Positions 39,201-51,838 are shown, counted from the stretch's first letter. The stretch is DNA of 64,000 nt from Notospermus geniculatus (GCA_002633025.1 NMRB01000316.1:275628-339627); one strand, 5' to 3'. A program made the numbers and translations. Notes: generated from the sequence alone by a model not told the origin.

Positions 39201-41323
39201 CTCCCTCTGTCATTAGACTATTTTGTCCAACCCGGTGAGCACATGGTCCATGGACCATTTCATTCAACATTTGCCGACTGTGCAGCTGTTTTTTTTTGCT
39301 TATTGCCTGTACAGTAGTTATTTATCAACGGGAGTAAAATTGTCAGATGCACAAAATAACACAAGAACCGGACTGGTTTGTTGATTTCCATACATTTATG
39401 TATGCATTTTGCATACTGGGGATAATAGCAATTTGCACAGTATAAGATTTATGAAAAGCAGTTTCGTTTCATATTATTTTCCGCACTCGTTTTGTTACGC
39501 TTTGCAAAAAATATGAAAAAAAATGGATTATTTGCCAGGGAATTCTGACGCACAGTCGTGAACTTATACCATGTTTATGCTCCTTCCTTGTAGAATTATA
39601 TTCAAGTGCCACAAGTCTAAAATGTGCTGATGAAACTCATTAAAGGTACCGGTACATGTACCTGACTGTTAAAGGTATATTACATGTACCAAAGTATAAT
39701 ATGACATTCTCTTAGATATTTCTCCAAATACAGTAGTCATTGGGAAATCATTTTCAGAGAAAAATACCAGTATAAGTCTGGAGGAGATTGCTTCAAACAC
39801 CTTTGGAATTTTTTCATTCAAGTTTCTGCAAATTGGCCTATGAAATTCCACAATTTCTATTCTGGCAAATGAATGATGTGTGCATGGACTTCTTACATAT
39901 GAAATATTCCTGAGATTTTCTTCATCAATTTGTCATTTCGCCAATTCCCTGGCAAGAATCCCCCAAAGGAACCTTCTTGTACCTCAGTCATGATAATTCT
40001 ATAATTAACAACTGTTATGTTTATAATTTGCTGTAAGTTTTGTACATAGCTATAGACGAGTATTGTAATGATGAATGTTAGACTATTTGGATTTAAGAAG
40101 TTGTATGTACTCTCTGATGGTGATTTTGTAATAAAATGCTATGGAGTTGTCATAACATCAAGTATTTTGCATTTGTTTTATCAGCCTGCTTGACCGATGG
40201 GCCAAAAGGGCTCAATGCTGTGCTAGGCGATGGTCTGTCTTGGATGCATGTGTCTATGTACTTCTCCCCCCATCCTCACACCATGGAAGTATTATACAGA
40301 CTTCCATGGTTCTATCCAGGCATCAGTGACAACAGAAGTAAATGCTTGCTTGAAAACAAGACAAACTCTCCCATCACCACTGTCAGCCTTCTAGGCCTTT
40401 AAAGTGAGGCTGGTTGCACTTAGGGCCTAAATAAGCAGTGAAGCCTTTGAGTAAACGGTGCATCAGCCAGATGCATGCTCTTTTCCTTTCTGCTCTACTG
40501 CAGTACTATCCCGGACCAGAACCCGGTTTTACCGGTATGACTACTGCTACCTTTATGGTGACTTTACTTACCATTACCATGGAAGTATTCCATGCCATTG
40601 CCTACCTGATGATAATGCGAGAAGAGGCATTCACGAAAATCTCCCAAAATGATGGAAGGCATCCTTGGAAAATGACCACAAATGAAAAAATACACGAGCC
40701 AAAAATTACCTGAGGACGATGTTGAAAGTGCAGAAAAAGTTGCATCGTCAAATTGCAACCTCCTCACTCAAAATGGCCAGAAAAATTTGACCAAAATTAG
40801 ATGGCAGACATCTGGGCAAGTCCACGGACTCGGACGTGACATTCTTTCACTTCAGTGCTGTTTGTAATTAATGGCCAAAAACAGAGAGTTTTAGTAGAGG
40901 TACAGTATCGATACATTTTGGAATTTTTTTCCACCACTGATTTGTCTAATCTGCAGAAAAGGTTGTACTCACCATTTTCCTAGTCTTCATGAGGTTTGGA
41001 TCCATCTTCCAGGCTTACTCTTTTAGGAAATGTTTGTCATCTTGAAACTGCCAACCGGGTGGGAACACCAAAACTTCTGTACCAGTAAAAATTCCTTTGT
41101 GCCAATTTGGAACACCTTGAATGACAAGTGTTTCATTCAGTACTCCATCGGACCACACCTCATCAGGGATGACCATGGACCTCAGGCGATCTGAATGGAA
41201 CCCATGAAATCAAGTTGTCTTTCAAGTGACCACTTCACTTGAGAACAGACCCAAAGCTCAATTAAACTGGAATTGCTCTGTAGCTTCCACTACACTTTTT
41301 GATGATGTATACTAGTAACTGAA
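39201..41323. other. intergenic, no gene recognised
   Basis: The moderate open frames at 40136-40402 and 40438-40713 have acceptor-like starts but no recognisable domains. GGAAGTATT recurs near 40290 and 40580. Confidence 0.4.
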
Positions 41324-41795
41324 ATGGATTCATCAAATGGCCGAAAAATTCCGCGTTTGAGCCTTGGGGACCTCGAGAGGCCTTTTCTGACAGTTCAGAT
41401 ACAACCAGAGCCTAAGGTAAGCCTTTCTGTGCCTTCTCCCTCACTCTGTCACATGCTCAGGGCCCACCAATCTATCCATCAGCACCCTGAAAGAGAAGAT
41501 GCAAAACAGTCAGCCTTCTCCCTCACTTTGTCACTCACATGATCAGGCCCCATCAATCCATCCATCAGCACCCTGAAAGAGAAGATGCAAAACAGCCATC
41601 AAATGTCAGAGCATTTTTTTACAGCAAACCTTCTTGATTTCACTCTCCAGTGATTGTAAAACTTAAAGTTTCTAACGTGCGTCAATGCAGGGTCCAGCAT
41701 GTCGAAGAGCGCGACAAAAAAAGCATGGGAATGCAGGCTCAGTTGTTGTTATCAAAATTAAAAATATCGGCAAAACACCAAATGGTTGGGAATAA
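41324..41795 (+). CDS. possible small two-exon gene of unknown function
   Basis: Exon 1 (41324-41416) opens with ATG (MDSSNGRKIPRLSLGDLERP) and ends at AAG|GTAAGC. Exon 2 could start at 41691 after GTCAATGCAG and reads GPACRRARQKKHGNAGSVVV..., ending at TAA (41793-41795), 65 residues in all. A further coding-like stretch in another frame (41786-41905, QNAEIVRQNEQHLIEN) and one back in the first frame (41898-41972, RRIKAEKEEARREARR) could mean a frameshifted or older longer gene. I do not recognise the product. An 82-bp tandem duplication fills the supposed intron. Confidence 0.3.
41431..41598. repeat. 82-bp tandem duplication
   Basis: GCCTTCTCCCTCACTCTGTC...GAAGATGCAAAACAG occurs twice back to back with few differences, starting 14 bp after the putative donor at 41417. 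Confidence 0.85.
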
Positions 41796-41975
41796 CAAGT
41801 AGACCATCTCAAAATGCGGAAATTGTTCGACAAAATGAGCAACATTTGATTGAAAATACGAGAAGGATGAGGGAAGAAGAGAGTTTGGTGACCTTAGCTT
41901 ATGTCCATCCTTCTTCGCCGCATCAAGGCCGAAAAGGAGGAGGCCAGGCGGGAGGCCAGGAGGCCCATGCTTAGA

Positions 41976-43668
41976 GTGTGAAAAAGGGGCGGAAACAATT
42001 TCAAGCTGAATTCTTCCACAAAAAACCCAATGAAAATCGACACAAAAAAATAACTCCGGACATTTTTTGATGCAAATTTAACCTGAATAAGTGACAGATT
42101 TTTATTGATTAGATCTCTATTCGAAACTCTCTTCAATTCGAAACATTGTATTCTGGTAGCTACCGTAAAAAAGTGATGGCGTCATCATGATCCCGACATT
42201 TGCACTCTCACTGATTGCGTAGGCCTACCACAAAAATTCAACAAATATTCCGAAGAGAGTTCCAAAACGTCGCATTTAGGCTGGGCTCGGTACACCCAGA
42301 AGATATTTATCTCACCTTAATACATAGGTTTGGATAGAGAATTCTTTGGGAAATCACTGAACATGACTGTGACAGTGCAAAACGAGGCGGCACCAAATTT
42401 TCAACGCATGGACATTTCAACTCGTGAAAAAGTAGAATTTTCACAGCTTTTGGGGGCACAGTCATGCGCATGCTGATCACATACCGTAGAAAGGGGCTGT
42501 ATCATGACGGCACAGGCGAAAAGGGGGAGATTCATGACAAAAATCTACGACAAATGAGACAAAAGAAGCAAGTTCGCTCCTCACCGTTTGATTTCTGATG
42601 CTGAACTGGTGAGAACCAGACGATGCTGTCAGAAGCCCGGCACGTGAGTGCGCGTTTTCGTATAACCCGCTCTTTCATCCTCGCTTCCAGAAATCCAGTC
42701 CACCCCATGCATGTATCGACTACAGACAAATCGGGTGTACTGGGCAAAGCAGGCGAGGTATGACACTTTTGATTGACGTGTGCCTCGTTTTGGTCCAGAC
42801 TTGTCCGCGCCTCTGTATTAACCCTTTACGTCGTGATTCGCCGCAACACAAGCGAAAATATCTGACTCAATTTACTTGAAACGTAGACGGTTTTATTTAA
42901 GCCTTTGTCTTGACGTGAATATAAAATGGGCGGCTATCACGGGTTCTTCATTCCAAGACCAGACAAAACAATTATCACATCGGCATGGTTTGCATGCGAG
43001 GGCGGCAGGCCCATGATGGGGTGGGACAGTGCCACACCCAGCAACCGCCAGTACCGGTACCACTAGTTCCGTGGATTTACGAGAGATGGCGACACCATGA
43101 ACACTGTTGTTGTAATATCTGCCAGTGTTTCCGTATGTCAGTGTTTCCCCTTTAGGACTATTGTTTGAGAAACACTGTCAGATAGTTCAACGCATTTCTC
43201 TGTGTGTCCCCTATTGTGAAGTTGCATTTTATTCAGTCAGACAATAGGAGGGAACACTCACTGATGGGAAACACTCAAAAACATTACACTAGGCTTAGGA
43301 CAATGTCCTTTCCGTCACCGCCTGATCAGCAGGCAACCATTGTGATGTGACAAGAGTTGCAGTCTCCAGCATCGAATAACAAGTTTGGGAATACACCAGC
43401 GGTGCTAAACTGGGATTTATGCCATGCACGAAACAACAAGAGCCAGGGGAGAGGGGGAGCAGAGGGGGAGGGGAGAACCTATTCCCTGGTTCCCCTCCTC
43501 CCCTTGGGTTAATGAATTGCAGAGAAGATATTTTGTGTAAAACAAACATGGATTTTATTACAACAATCTCAACATCTGTCCTCGACTCAACAGAGAGAAC
43601 AGTCAAACACAATAGCCTATTATTATGATCATTCATCTAGCCCAATCGATGGCCCTCTTGGGTGGGAG
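41976..43668. other. intergenic between the possible small gene and KAT14's 3' flank
   Basis: No supported gene. AATAAA on the minus strand at 43559-43554, or a nearer one at 43743-43738, could end KAT14 transcripts. Confidence 0.35.
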
Positions 43669-43930
43669 TTTAAAGGAGCTCGACGTCCAAGTTGTAAACA
43701 AACTGGTTTGTTTACAAACAGTGGCCAGCAAACTAGTTTTATTCCTTCGTGAAGGTGGCAGCACCAGTAGCGCCCCGTGATCGTTAGACTGGTACCCGGT
43801 CCAATGCAACTCACTCACGATATTCACGTCAGTACAAATCACCGACAATAGGTGGCAGCACCGCAGGCGTCGCGTGGATAGAGAACCAGTGAGTGAACGT
43901 GTTTACAACTTGGACGTCCAGCTCCTTTAA
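43669..43930. mobile_element. TTAA-bounded MITE (piggyBac-like)
   Basis: TTAAAGGAGCTCGACGTCCA at the left and TGGACGTCCAGCTCCTTTAA at the right are inverted repeats; TTAA on both sides matches the piggyBac target preference. It lies about 250 bp past the KAT14 stop. Confidence 0.65.
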
Positions 43931-44184
43931 GTTTCTGTTTTATAATGTCGAAATCAGCTGAACTCTGACCTGATCTGCATTTTACACTCATCAATTTCCG
44001 ATTGTTGACACATAGGCCTATTCTATGAATTCTAGCAGATTGAGGCTCTCGATTGAAAGTTTGAAGTCAGGCAGCATTGTCCAATGACATCATCAGTTGT
44101 AAAATGCCAGGAGATGTATCCTACATCAAAACCAACAATATCCATTTCTAACAGATTCCTTCCCCTCTAAAATGCACTTCATAA

Positions 44185-47100
44185 TTATCGTCTCAAACGC
44201 AAGAAAAACGCATGCCGGCACTCCTTCGACTCGTACGGGTAGTATTTATCGTAAAAATCTAAGATGAATTCTTCTGGTTTGAAGCCAAACTTCTGATAAA
44301 GCATCATGGCAGGGTTTGTAGCTGAGACATGGAGAGTCACATCCTTCCCCATACAAGTCTGAAAATGTAAAACAAAATTTGAAAACAAAGGGGGCTACAT
44401 TCATTCCATATCAAAAGCTGCATTTTCTTTGTGAACTCACTAGTGTAACATCGTCGTGACAACATTTTTAATGAGACGTCAAAAGTCAGGCGCGGATCCA
44501 GAGGGGGCGCACCGGGCGCTCACCTCCCCTTTTAACCAACAAATCTGTAAAATTGAGTGTGAAATTCTGGAATTAGGCGCAAATTTCAATGTTCCTAGCA
44601 CAGGGCGCCCCCTCTTTTCCGAAATACTTGATCCGCCTCGGAAAGTGCAACGTCATTTCACAGCGTTGTGCGCAGACGACGGTCAGAGATGTTGAGCGGC
44701 TGTTCACAGTCTCATTGCAGTCAGGCCATGTCAACAGTCGTTGTCTGACATCACGCAACATCGCTTGACGATGATTGTAAAAAGATCTCTTGACTGAAGT
44801 ATAAACCCCAGGCACGGAGCCAGAGGGGGCGGAGGGGACGTACGCCCCCCCCCCCTATTTTTGGCCGAGCAATGATTTTTTTAGCAAGGAAAATTCAATC
44901 ACATAAATTAATTCGAGTATTTTGCTCTCAGATGCCAGGAAAATGCATCTAAAAGCACTTAAATTGTCAAAGACCCCCCGTTTGGGCATCCCGCTTTTGT
45001 CGTCCACCGCCTCTGTCGAGCTACGCCCCCCTTTCTGTCAACCCTGGATCCGTGCCTGAACCCGCTGTTGTCACCTACCTGTATGAGATGATACACCATG
45101 AATTTGGCAATTCCAGCAAACCTCCATTCAGGATGTACGAACAGAAATGACACATACGCTTCATTGTATTTCACATCTGGCACCATAAATGCAAACCCAA
45201 TTACCACTTTTCTGAAAAAGAGGAAAATACACATGGAACTACCTATTGCAGACACCTTTGACACTGACAGATGCTGTTTAATGAGAGGTCTCCTGATTAC
45301 AGAGTAGGTCAAAATGAATAAAAGTGACCAATTTGAGTCTGAACTTAGGTGTCCATAACAAGGAGGTGTCTTCCGGGAAGATGTGCCCAAAATAAAGGGA
45401 GGGTACACTTACCTGTATAGCACCACGCAACTGAAGTCTGGATATTGGAGACATTCTGACACTGGAAGAGAGAAATCCAAGATTCTGAAGTAATCAACAC
45501 ATTGGAAGTAATCCATGGATAAAAGCGTTTGTGAAGACCAAATAATATTTTATCAGAATCAAAGAAAAGGGTACCTGAATGTGGACTTACATTCTATACC
45601 AGGCCAAAAGGACTCCCGACATAGAGTATTCAATGATGGTATGTGTTCTGGCCTCACGTAGCAGTAGTCTATTGGAGGCATGGTAGGAGGTTTCCAATAT
45701 TTGTCATTTCTGTGTGGGAAACTGATGATTTCTTGCAGAAGTCTCATCTTCAGAGGCCTTGATTCGTAGTCTCTCCGTATGAATGGTTTCAGCATTCTGA
45801 AATAATGTAGAAAACCAGCAATTTATTCACGCAACATGCCAGACGAACGAATCGACCGATGGAGGGGAATTTCGCCCTCATTTGAGAAAGAGACCAGAAA
45901 GCAAATTTACCTCGCTGTATAAGGACTGCATATACTTTGCAACTGGTCATCACTGAGGCCAACTAGTCTGTTATGAAAGGTGACCTTCTGTTGTGAAGCT
46001 GTCCGTATGGTCGGTAGGGCACATTGAAACCGGTCCAGGATGCGGTAATCAGTGGTCGGCTGACTCGTAGGCACATTGTAGATATTCCAGCGGTTGATGG
46101 CATCCTGGAAAATCGAATTGAGAACTGAGTCCCAGATATTAGCTCTATGGACAGTATTGGCCAAATTGATTGCAGGGGACCAGAGTGCATGTAGAAAACC
46201 TACAATGCCAAAGAGTCACCCTCTCTGTCGCTTGAAGAATGACTCTGAATGGGACTGGAACCTCAGATGTGACCATGCTGGTGTTTCCATTGCACACTCT
46301 GACAGCCAATAGCTAGGCTTTCTGATCAGAATTCCGTCATAGACCTTACCTGCATCATGTTAGCCTTGGCTTTCTTCTCATCAATGCCAATGATATGTTG
46401 GATATGGGCATCAAGGTCGAACAGTGGAAGACCCCTTTCCCTCTTTATCTGTAAGTAATAAACAAGCCATGAAAAAAGTGTCCGCTTACCCAAACAGCAC
46501 TACATGTATGCTCTTTCAGCAACCAGGCACAGGCATACTGGATTGATTGAACTATCTCTTACTCCCCTACATCACATTTACTTGATTGGAATATCCAGCT
46601 GAGGGGATGCTCTGTCATGTGGTGGTTATGTAATTTCCTGAGATATCAGGGGTTCTCCCATGTACCCACCTGCCTGACCATCAATTTCCTCTTCAATCGA
46701 TTCAGCTCAGGTTTAGAGAACACAAAATCCCCGAGTGAGTTCAGCTTCTTCAACAACTGTTTTTCTTCATACAGACTTAATGGTACGCACCTGAAAAAAG
46801 GTATCAGATTTTTCTAAAACTTAACTTTTTGTGCAGAATGCGAGTTGCCAAATTTTTTACTCTGACAGAACGTCATGCTTAACAAAATGTTACTGTAACC
46901 ATATTTTTCAGTGGGGAAAGATTACTCACTCTGTTTCAACTTTCCCCACTTGCTTTTCATTCTCCACCTCGTCATGTTTTCTCTTGCGACTCCCTGATGT
47001 GCCATCCGTGGTATTGTTTTCTCCCTCCACGTCTGATGACTCGCCAATGGACGAAGGACGCTCTATGCTCATGAGGCCACCGATATCCGAGGGAAAGTTG

Positions 47101-50100
47101 CTATCGTCATTGCCGGCTGCTGAATGGATGTCCGAAATGTTGGTAGTTGAGGTGTCTTCTTGGTCATAGGAGTGAGTGGGATCTGAAGTGGGATGTTGAG
47201 CTACTGTTTACAGTCTCAATGTAGTCGACCACCATCGGGCCACGCCAACCTTGTCTGACATCACAAGACTTTGCTCAAGAACAGTTTTAGAAAGTGAAGC
47301 ATTGTGAGATATTGGGTCATATGAATAAAGACTAGTAAATGCTTTTACTTGAATTTTGCAATACAAATGCACTAGGCAATGCTGCACAAATCTGAAGTAA
47401 AAGCATTTGCTAGTCTTTATTCATATGACCCATTGAACCGAAAGTATGAAGCACCATTCAAAAGCTGCGATTCCTGGACACAAAAAAGAAATCACTGCAA
47501 TGAAGTGATTTCTACGACAACCCTTGATGAAGTGTGATCCTAGGTGCTTTACATTTGTACCTTGATGTCAATTCCTTGGACACTTACCATCAAGTCCAGC
47601 CAAGATTTCATCAATATCGGGGTTACTAGACATATTGATCGGAGATGCCAATGGTGTGAGCGAACAAGGGTCGACTTCAATGTCACTTTCACTCTCCATA
47701 TCCTTGTCACCCGCCAACAATAACATAGGAACTCGCTCTGAAGAGAAAAAATGTAGCACAGTTGGACAACTTTTCAGTAAAGAATCTTACTGAAAAGAGG
47801 AAATTTCTAGCAAAGATGGGGAAATTCTTTCAAAGATGGGGAAATTTCAGTCAATCATTCACGATCCTGAAAATGCATTTGGCTCGGATCAGATGTGGGA
47901 TACAGAGAGTGATTTTGAAAACTCATGACGACAGTGGAATCTCCCTCAGCGGACCTCTGCTAGGAAGACACCAAGGGGTACAATCCCAGTTGTTCATATT
48001 TCTATTCATTGTGACTTCCGTAATCAGTATACCTTTCAATTACGGTACACACACAACCAGTCAGTCACAATGCCGATGGTGTCCTTCATAGGGAATTTCC
48101 ACTGTATGTCTATCTGCTGTTCTTAAATACAACTGAGATAAACTGATCCAGCCCAGCCCCTCCCCTGAAATACCTGATGGGATAAGGTCCTGCTCAGAAA
48201 ACATCACCTCCTTTTTCACACGATCTGTAAAAAGATCCAAACTTTCTCCCTCAGGTTGCAAATGGGGTGGTTCCTCCATCTCAGGGCTGCTCAGAACGGG
48301 TGACAGGGGTTCAGTCTTGATGGGAACGTGCTGTGGGAAGACTAATGGTAGCAGTTGTGGAGTGGTGGGTGGAGACGTCGCTGCCGCTTCTGCTGCCTTC
48401 TTCTTTCTTATATCTTTGGCTTCCTGGGGGGGATGTAACAGTGGAAAATCAACAATACCATCAGTTTTTTTTCAAAATCGTCATTGATGCTGTAGAAAAT
48501 ATTGGGCAAATCAATGCACAGCAGGAGGAAACTGGAGTGCCCGCTGAAAACTTGCGCTGTTAGAGAGAGTTGCCCTCACTGTCACATGAAGAATGGGGAG
48601 AACCACGGATTGAACCAGGAATCTCAGAGGTGGCAGGTCAGGGACGGATCCAGGATTTCGGGAAATAGGGCGCGCACTGTGCTAGAAACATTGATATCTG
48701 CAGTGAATTTCAATGATTTGCTCCCAATTTCAGAATTTCACGGTCGATTTTAAAGATTTTTTGGACGAAAGGGGCGGCGTGCGGCGGATGCGCCCCTCTT
48801 GGATCCGTGCCTGCAGGTACTGATATTGCCATCACGCCACCACTCTGACAGCCCAGCAATGTCAAAACTCATACATGTGCTTTACCTGAGTAATTGAGCG
48901 ATTGGCTTTCAATTCGATAGCAGCCTGTATCGATGTTTTGTTTCTACGAAGTCGTAACCCTTCAACTTTTGGCGAGGGTGACTCTACAGCTTTCATCATC
49001 TTCACAGATCGTGTANATAATAAGAGAGATAGGGCTATTTTGGGTAATCAGCAGCCATTTTGGACGCCATCTTGGATTTAGTTAATTCCAATGACTTTAC
49101 TGTACTTCTGTTGTTTTCAATCTGTTCCTTGACCGCTAAAACCAGGGGGTAGACACCAAAATTACCCTTTTAGGTTGGAAAATAAGAGAGTTATGGCTGT
49201 TTTAACGCATCGGCGGCCATCTTGGACGCCATCTTGAATTTACCCCATTTCCGATGGCCTGACTTTGGTAGACTTTTAGTATGTTATTCTCCACATCAAA
49301 TACTACCAGAAACAGTTGAAAAACCTTTTCTAGGAATTTTTTTGGGGTGAGGTGGTAATTTTTCATAAATCAACTAGCCTACATTCCCAATCGGTCAAAT
49401 TTCTATCCATTGTGACTTCTGTAATCAGTATACCTTTCAATTACGGACACAGCCAGTCAGTCACAAGGGTGTCCTTGATAGGGAATTTCCACTGCATGTC
49501 TATCTGCTGCACCGTTCTTAAACACAACTGAGATAAACTGATGAGGGATCCAGCCCAGCCCCTCCCCTGAAATACCTGATGGGATAAGGTCCTGCTCAGA
49601 AAACATCACCTCCTTCTTCACACGATCTGTAAAAAGATCCAAACTTTCTCCCTCGGGTTGCAAATGGGGTGGTTCCTCCATCTCAGGGCTACTCAGAACG
49701 GGTGACAGGGGTTCAGTCTTGATGGGAACGTGCTGTGGAAAGACTAATGGTAGCAGTTGTGGAGTGGTGGGTGGAGACGTCGCTGCCGCTTCTGCTGCCT
49801 TCTTCTTTCTGATATCTTTAGCTTCCTGAATGTGACAATGGAAAATCAACGACACCGTCAGTTTTTTTTTCAAAATCGTCATTGATGCTGTAGAAAATAT
49901 TGGGCAAATCAATGCACAGCAGGAGGAAACTGGAGTGCCCGCTGAAAACTTGCGCTGTTAGAGAGAGTTGCCCTCACTGTCACATGAAGAATGGGGAGAA
50001 CCACGGATTGAACCAGGAATCTCAGAGGTGGCAGGTCAGGGACGGATCCAGGATTTCGGGAAATAGGGCGCGCACTGTGCTAGAAACATTGATATCTGCA

Positions 50101-51838
50101 GTGAATTTCAATGATTTGCTCCCAATTTCAGAATTTCACGGTCGATTTTAAAGATTTTTTGGACGAAAGGGGCGGCGTGCGGCGGATGCGCCCCTCTTGG
50201 ATCCGTGCCTGCAGGTACTGATATTGCCATCACGCCACCACTCTGACAGCCCAGCAATGTCAAAACTCATACATGTGCTTTACCTGAGTAATTGAGCGAT
50301 TGGCTTTCAATTCGATAGCAGCCTGTATCGATGTTTTGTTTCTACGAAGTCGTAACCCTTCAACTTTTGGCGAGGGTGACTCTACAGCTTTCATCATCTT
50401 CACAGATCGTGTAGATTTGGGTTTAACTTCAGCTTCTAGTGGTGGAGGTTTAATTTCTGCAGCTCTCCACCAACCTGATTCTTTCAGTTCCTGAGCACCT
50501 GAACGAAAATGCTGTGGGCAACCGGATGATAACGTCCCAGCGACTGTGCCGTGCCATGTAGTCGTCTTCTTCCTGGAGAAAGTGTGCAAGTTTATCAACT
50601 CAATAGGCATATTATTGAATAAAAGCCGCAAAGTGTGTATGAATCTACATATCAGATTGAGAGATCACTGTGTCTTCACCCCCAGCAGACCTTTGGTTAC
50701 CTCGGCTAAAACAGACCATAGTGACCAAAAGAGGGTGTTTTTAACATCCAGAAAAGCCTCCTCCTTCAAACCACCCTTTCAATACTGCTCCTTACCTTGT
50801 CATCCCAAAGAGTGCAGACCAGTGCTTGTCTATAAATGAACATATGTGCTCTTTCCATCGGAAGAAACCCTTCTTTCCAGAGCCACTAAGATGCAAATTG
50901 TACAAGGCTAAACTCACAACTTGCAACCTGAAGAGACAAACAAGGCTTACCCCAGATGAGGATGCAACAGGGAATTTTATCGCCTGGTGACCGATGACTA
51001 CAGAAAAATCAACAGTGACTAATCTAGCTTTTAATTCCATACCAGGGAGAACCCTGGATTCCTGTATGAAGCAAAAACAATCATTAGGCCTACATGAACA
51101 AATTGATATGCTCCTGGCCTAAAGTCTGGCAACATCTAACTTTGACCCAATGGAATGCGGAAGTTAGGAAATTGATCGTTGGATTTTCCGCGGACCTTTA
51201 ATCACACGCGGCTATTGAATACCAGTGGACAGCGCGAACAATCGGGGAACGACCACAAATGATCAACAGGCATGATTAAAAACCGCAAAGCTCTGCCACA
51301 TTGCATGACTTCCGCATTCCATTAGGTCGAAGTTAGATGTTGCCAGACTTTACATACATTTAACAAGTCCCCAATGAAAGTTGAAACCAAACTACCGGGT
51401 ACTATCAAACCATTATTGAGAATGACTAGATTTTTTACCTACATGTACATCATTGATTATTTTGCTGCTGATTTGAAAACAAAAGATACAAACCATGACA
51501 TTTTTGATCTCTTGATTTCTTCTCTGCCAGTGGCGCTGCATATAGAACACTTAAAATCAAAGAATGCATCACCTTCTAGGGCACTGGGTTTGCCAGTCTG
51601 GAGGCAGCCTGAAATGGGAGCAACCTTGTCAGTTGTGACAGAGTAGAAAAGTCGAGAAGGTGGATGGGACTGCAATCTAAGGTAAGTATCAAACAGACAT
51701 GTAGGCCATAAGCAGAGTTAAACTGAACAATGCCAGCCCTGACATACCCAAATGAAATAATTTCTTGCACTTGTTACACTCAAGCATGGTGGCTTCCTTA
51801 ACTTGGCTGCAGCAATAACAAAACGTTGTTGGTGACAT
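44185..51838 (-). CDS. KAT14: KAT14 (CSRP2BP/ATAC2) histone acetyltransferase subunit of the ATAC complex
   Basis: KAT14 is a GNAT-fold acetyltransferase subunit of the nuclear ATAC complex. Coding exons in transcript order: 51838-51748, 51608-51494, 50927-50796, 50572-50284, 49825-49576, 47737-47588, 47182-46930, 46790-46670, 46448-46350, 46104-45911, 45796-45591, 45461-45413, 45211-45079, 44358-44185. All join in frame to 751 residues (human 782). Residues 7-54 form a C4HC3 PHD-type finger (C7, C10, C21, C24, H29, C32, C51, C54). Then come the conserved ALYNLHLSGSG/FFRWKEHICSF and FRSGAQELKESGWW blocks, an acidic linker with IKTE and VKKE SUMO-type motifs, ERGLPLFDLD and DYRILDRFQ. The C-terminal GNAT part has FMVPDVKYNEAYVSFLFVHP, the acetyl-CoA loop WRFAGIA and the ending KYYPYESKECRHAFFLRLRR. 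The ATG has a good context (AAGATGT) but an upstream coding exon cannot be excluded. A duplicate of exon 5 and part of exon 4 (47999-49015) is probably allelic. Confidence 0.94.
44488..44640. mobile_element. GGCGCGGATCCAGAGGGGGCG-type repeat
   Basis: In the last KAT14 intron. It shares the GGATCCA...GGGGCGC head and GATCCG tail with 44812-45058 and with the insertions at 48638 and 50036. Confidence 0.55.
44812..45058. mobile_element. CAGGCACGGAGCCAGAGGGG-type element
   Basis: The left end CAGGCACGGAGCCAG and the right end CCTGGATCCGTGCCTG are inverted copies. It contains a C-run and lies in the last KAT14 intron, just after the exon 13 donor. Confidence 0.65.
47312..47432. mobile_element. 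MITE with TGGGTCATATGAATAAAGAC ends
   Basis: GGGTCATATGAATAAAGACT and AGTCTTTATTCATATGACCC form near-perfect ends of a 121-bp hairpin in KAT14 intron 6. Confidence 0.75.
47999..49015 (-). repeat. second copy of KAT14 exon 5 and truncated exon 4 (probable allelic contig overlap)
   Basis: This block is nearly identical to 49400-50413. It contains a complete exon 5 (48423-48174, same 250-nt length and splice sites) and the 3' part of exon 4 (49015-48886), which stops abruptly at the N at 49016. The SINE and its nested element in the intervening intron are present in both copies. The simplest reading is two haplotypes joined end to end by the assembler. A true tandem exon duplication is less likely because exon 4 is cut mid-codon at the N. 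Confidence 0.8.
48638..48816. mobile_element. GGACGGATCCAGG element nested in a SINE (copy in the allelic block)
   Basis: The flanking SINE halves run AGCAGGAGGAAACTGGAGTG...GGCAGGT and CAGGTACTGATATTGCC..., so the element interrupts it with a CAGGT-like direct repeat. The ends GGGACGGATCCAG and GGATCCGTGCCT are inverted copies. Confidence 0.65.
49017..49399. repeat. intron sequence with two diverged tandem units
   Basis: Two units, beginning near 49018 and 49182, share AATAAGAGAG, GGCCATCTTGGACGCCATCT-like and AATTTA blocks. This sequence is absent from the equivalent place in the other copy, so it may be an allele-specific insertion or simply the next contig's start. Confidence 0.45.
49400..50413 (-). 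repeat. first copy of the duplicated KAT14 exon 4-5 block
   Basis: This copy is continuous with the rest of exon 4 (to 50572) and the upstream exons, and is used in the gene model. It differs from the other copy by scattered substitutions and small indels, mostly intronic. Confidence 0.8.
50036..50214. mobile_element. same nested element, main KAT14 copy
   Basis: Identical arrangement to 48638-48816, in the intron between KAT14 exons 4 and 5. Confidence 0.65.
51120..51352. mobile_element. MITE with TAAAGTCTGGCAACATCTAA ends
   Basis: TAAAGTCTGGCAACATCTAA at the left and TTAGATGTTGCCAGACTTTA at the right are exact complements. It lies within the intron between KAT14 exons 2 and 3. Confidence 0.8.

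Noticed and set aside
46831-47169. 112-codon plus-strand open frame
   Set aside because: It is the antisense of KAT14 exon 7.
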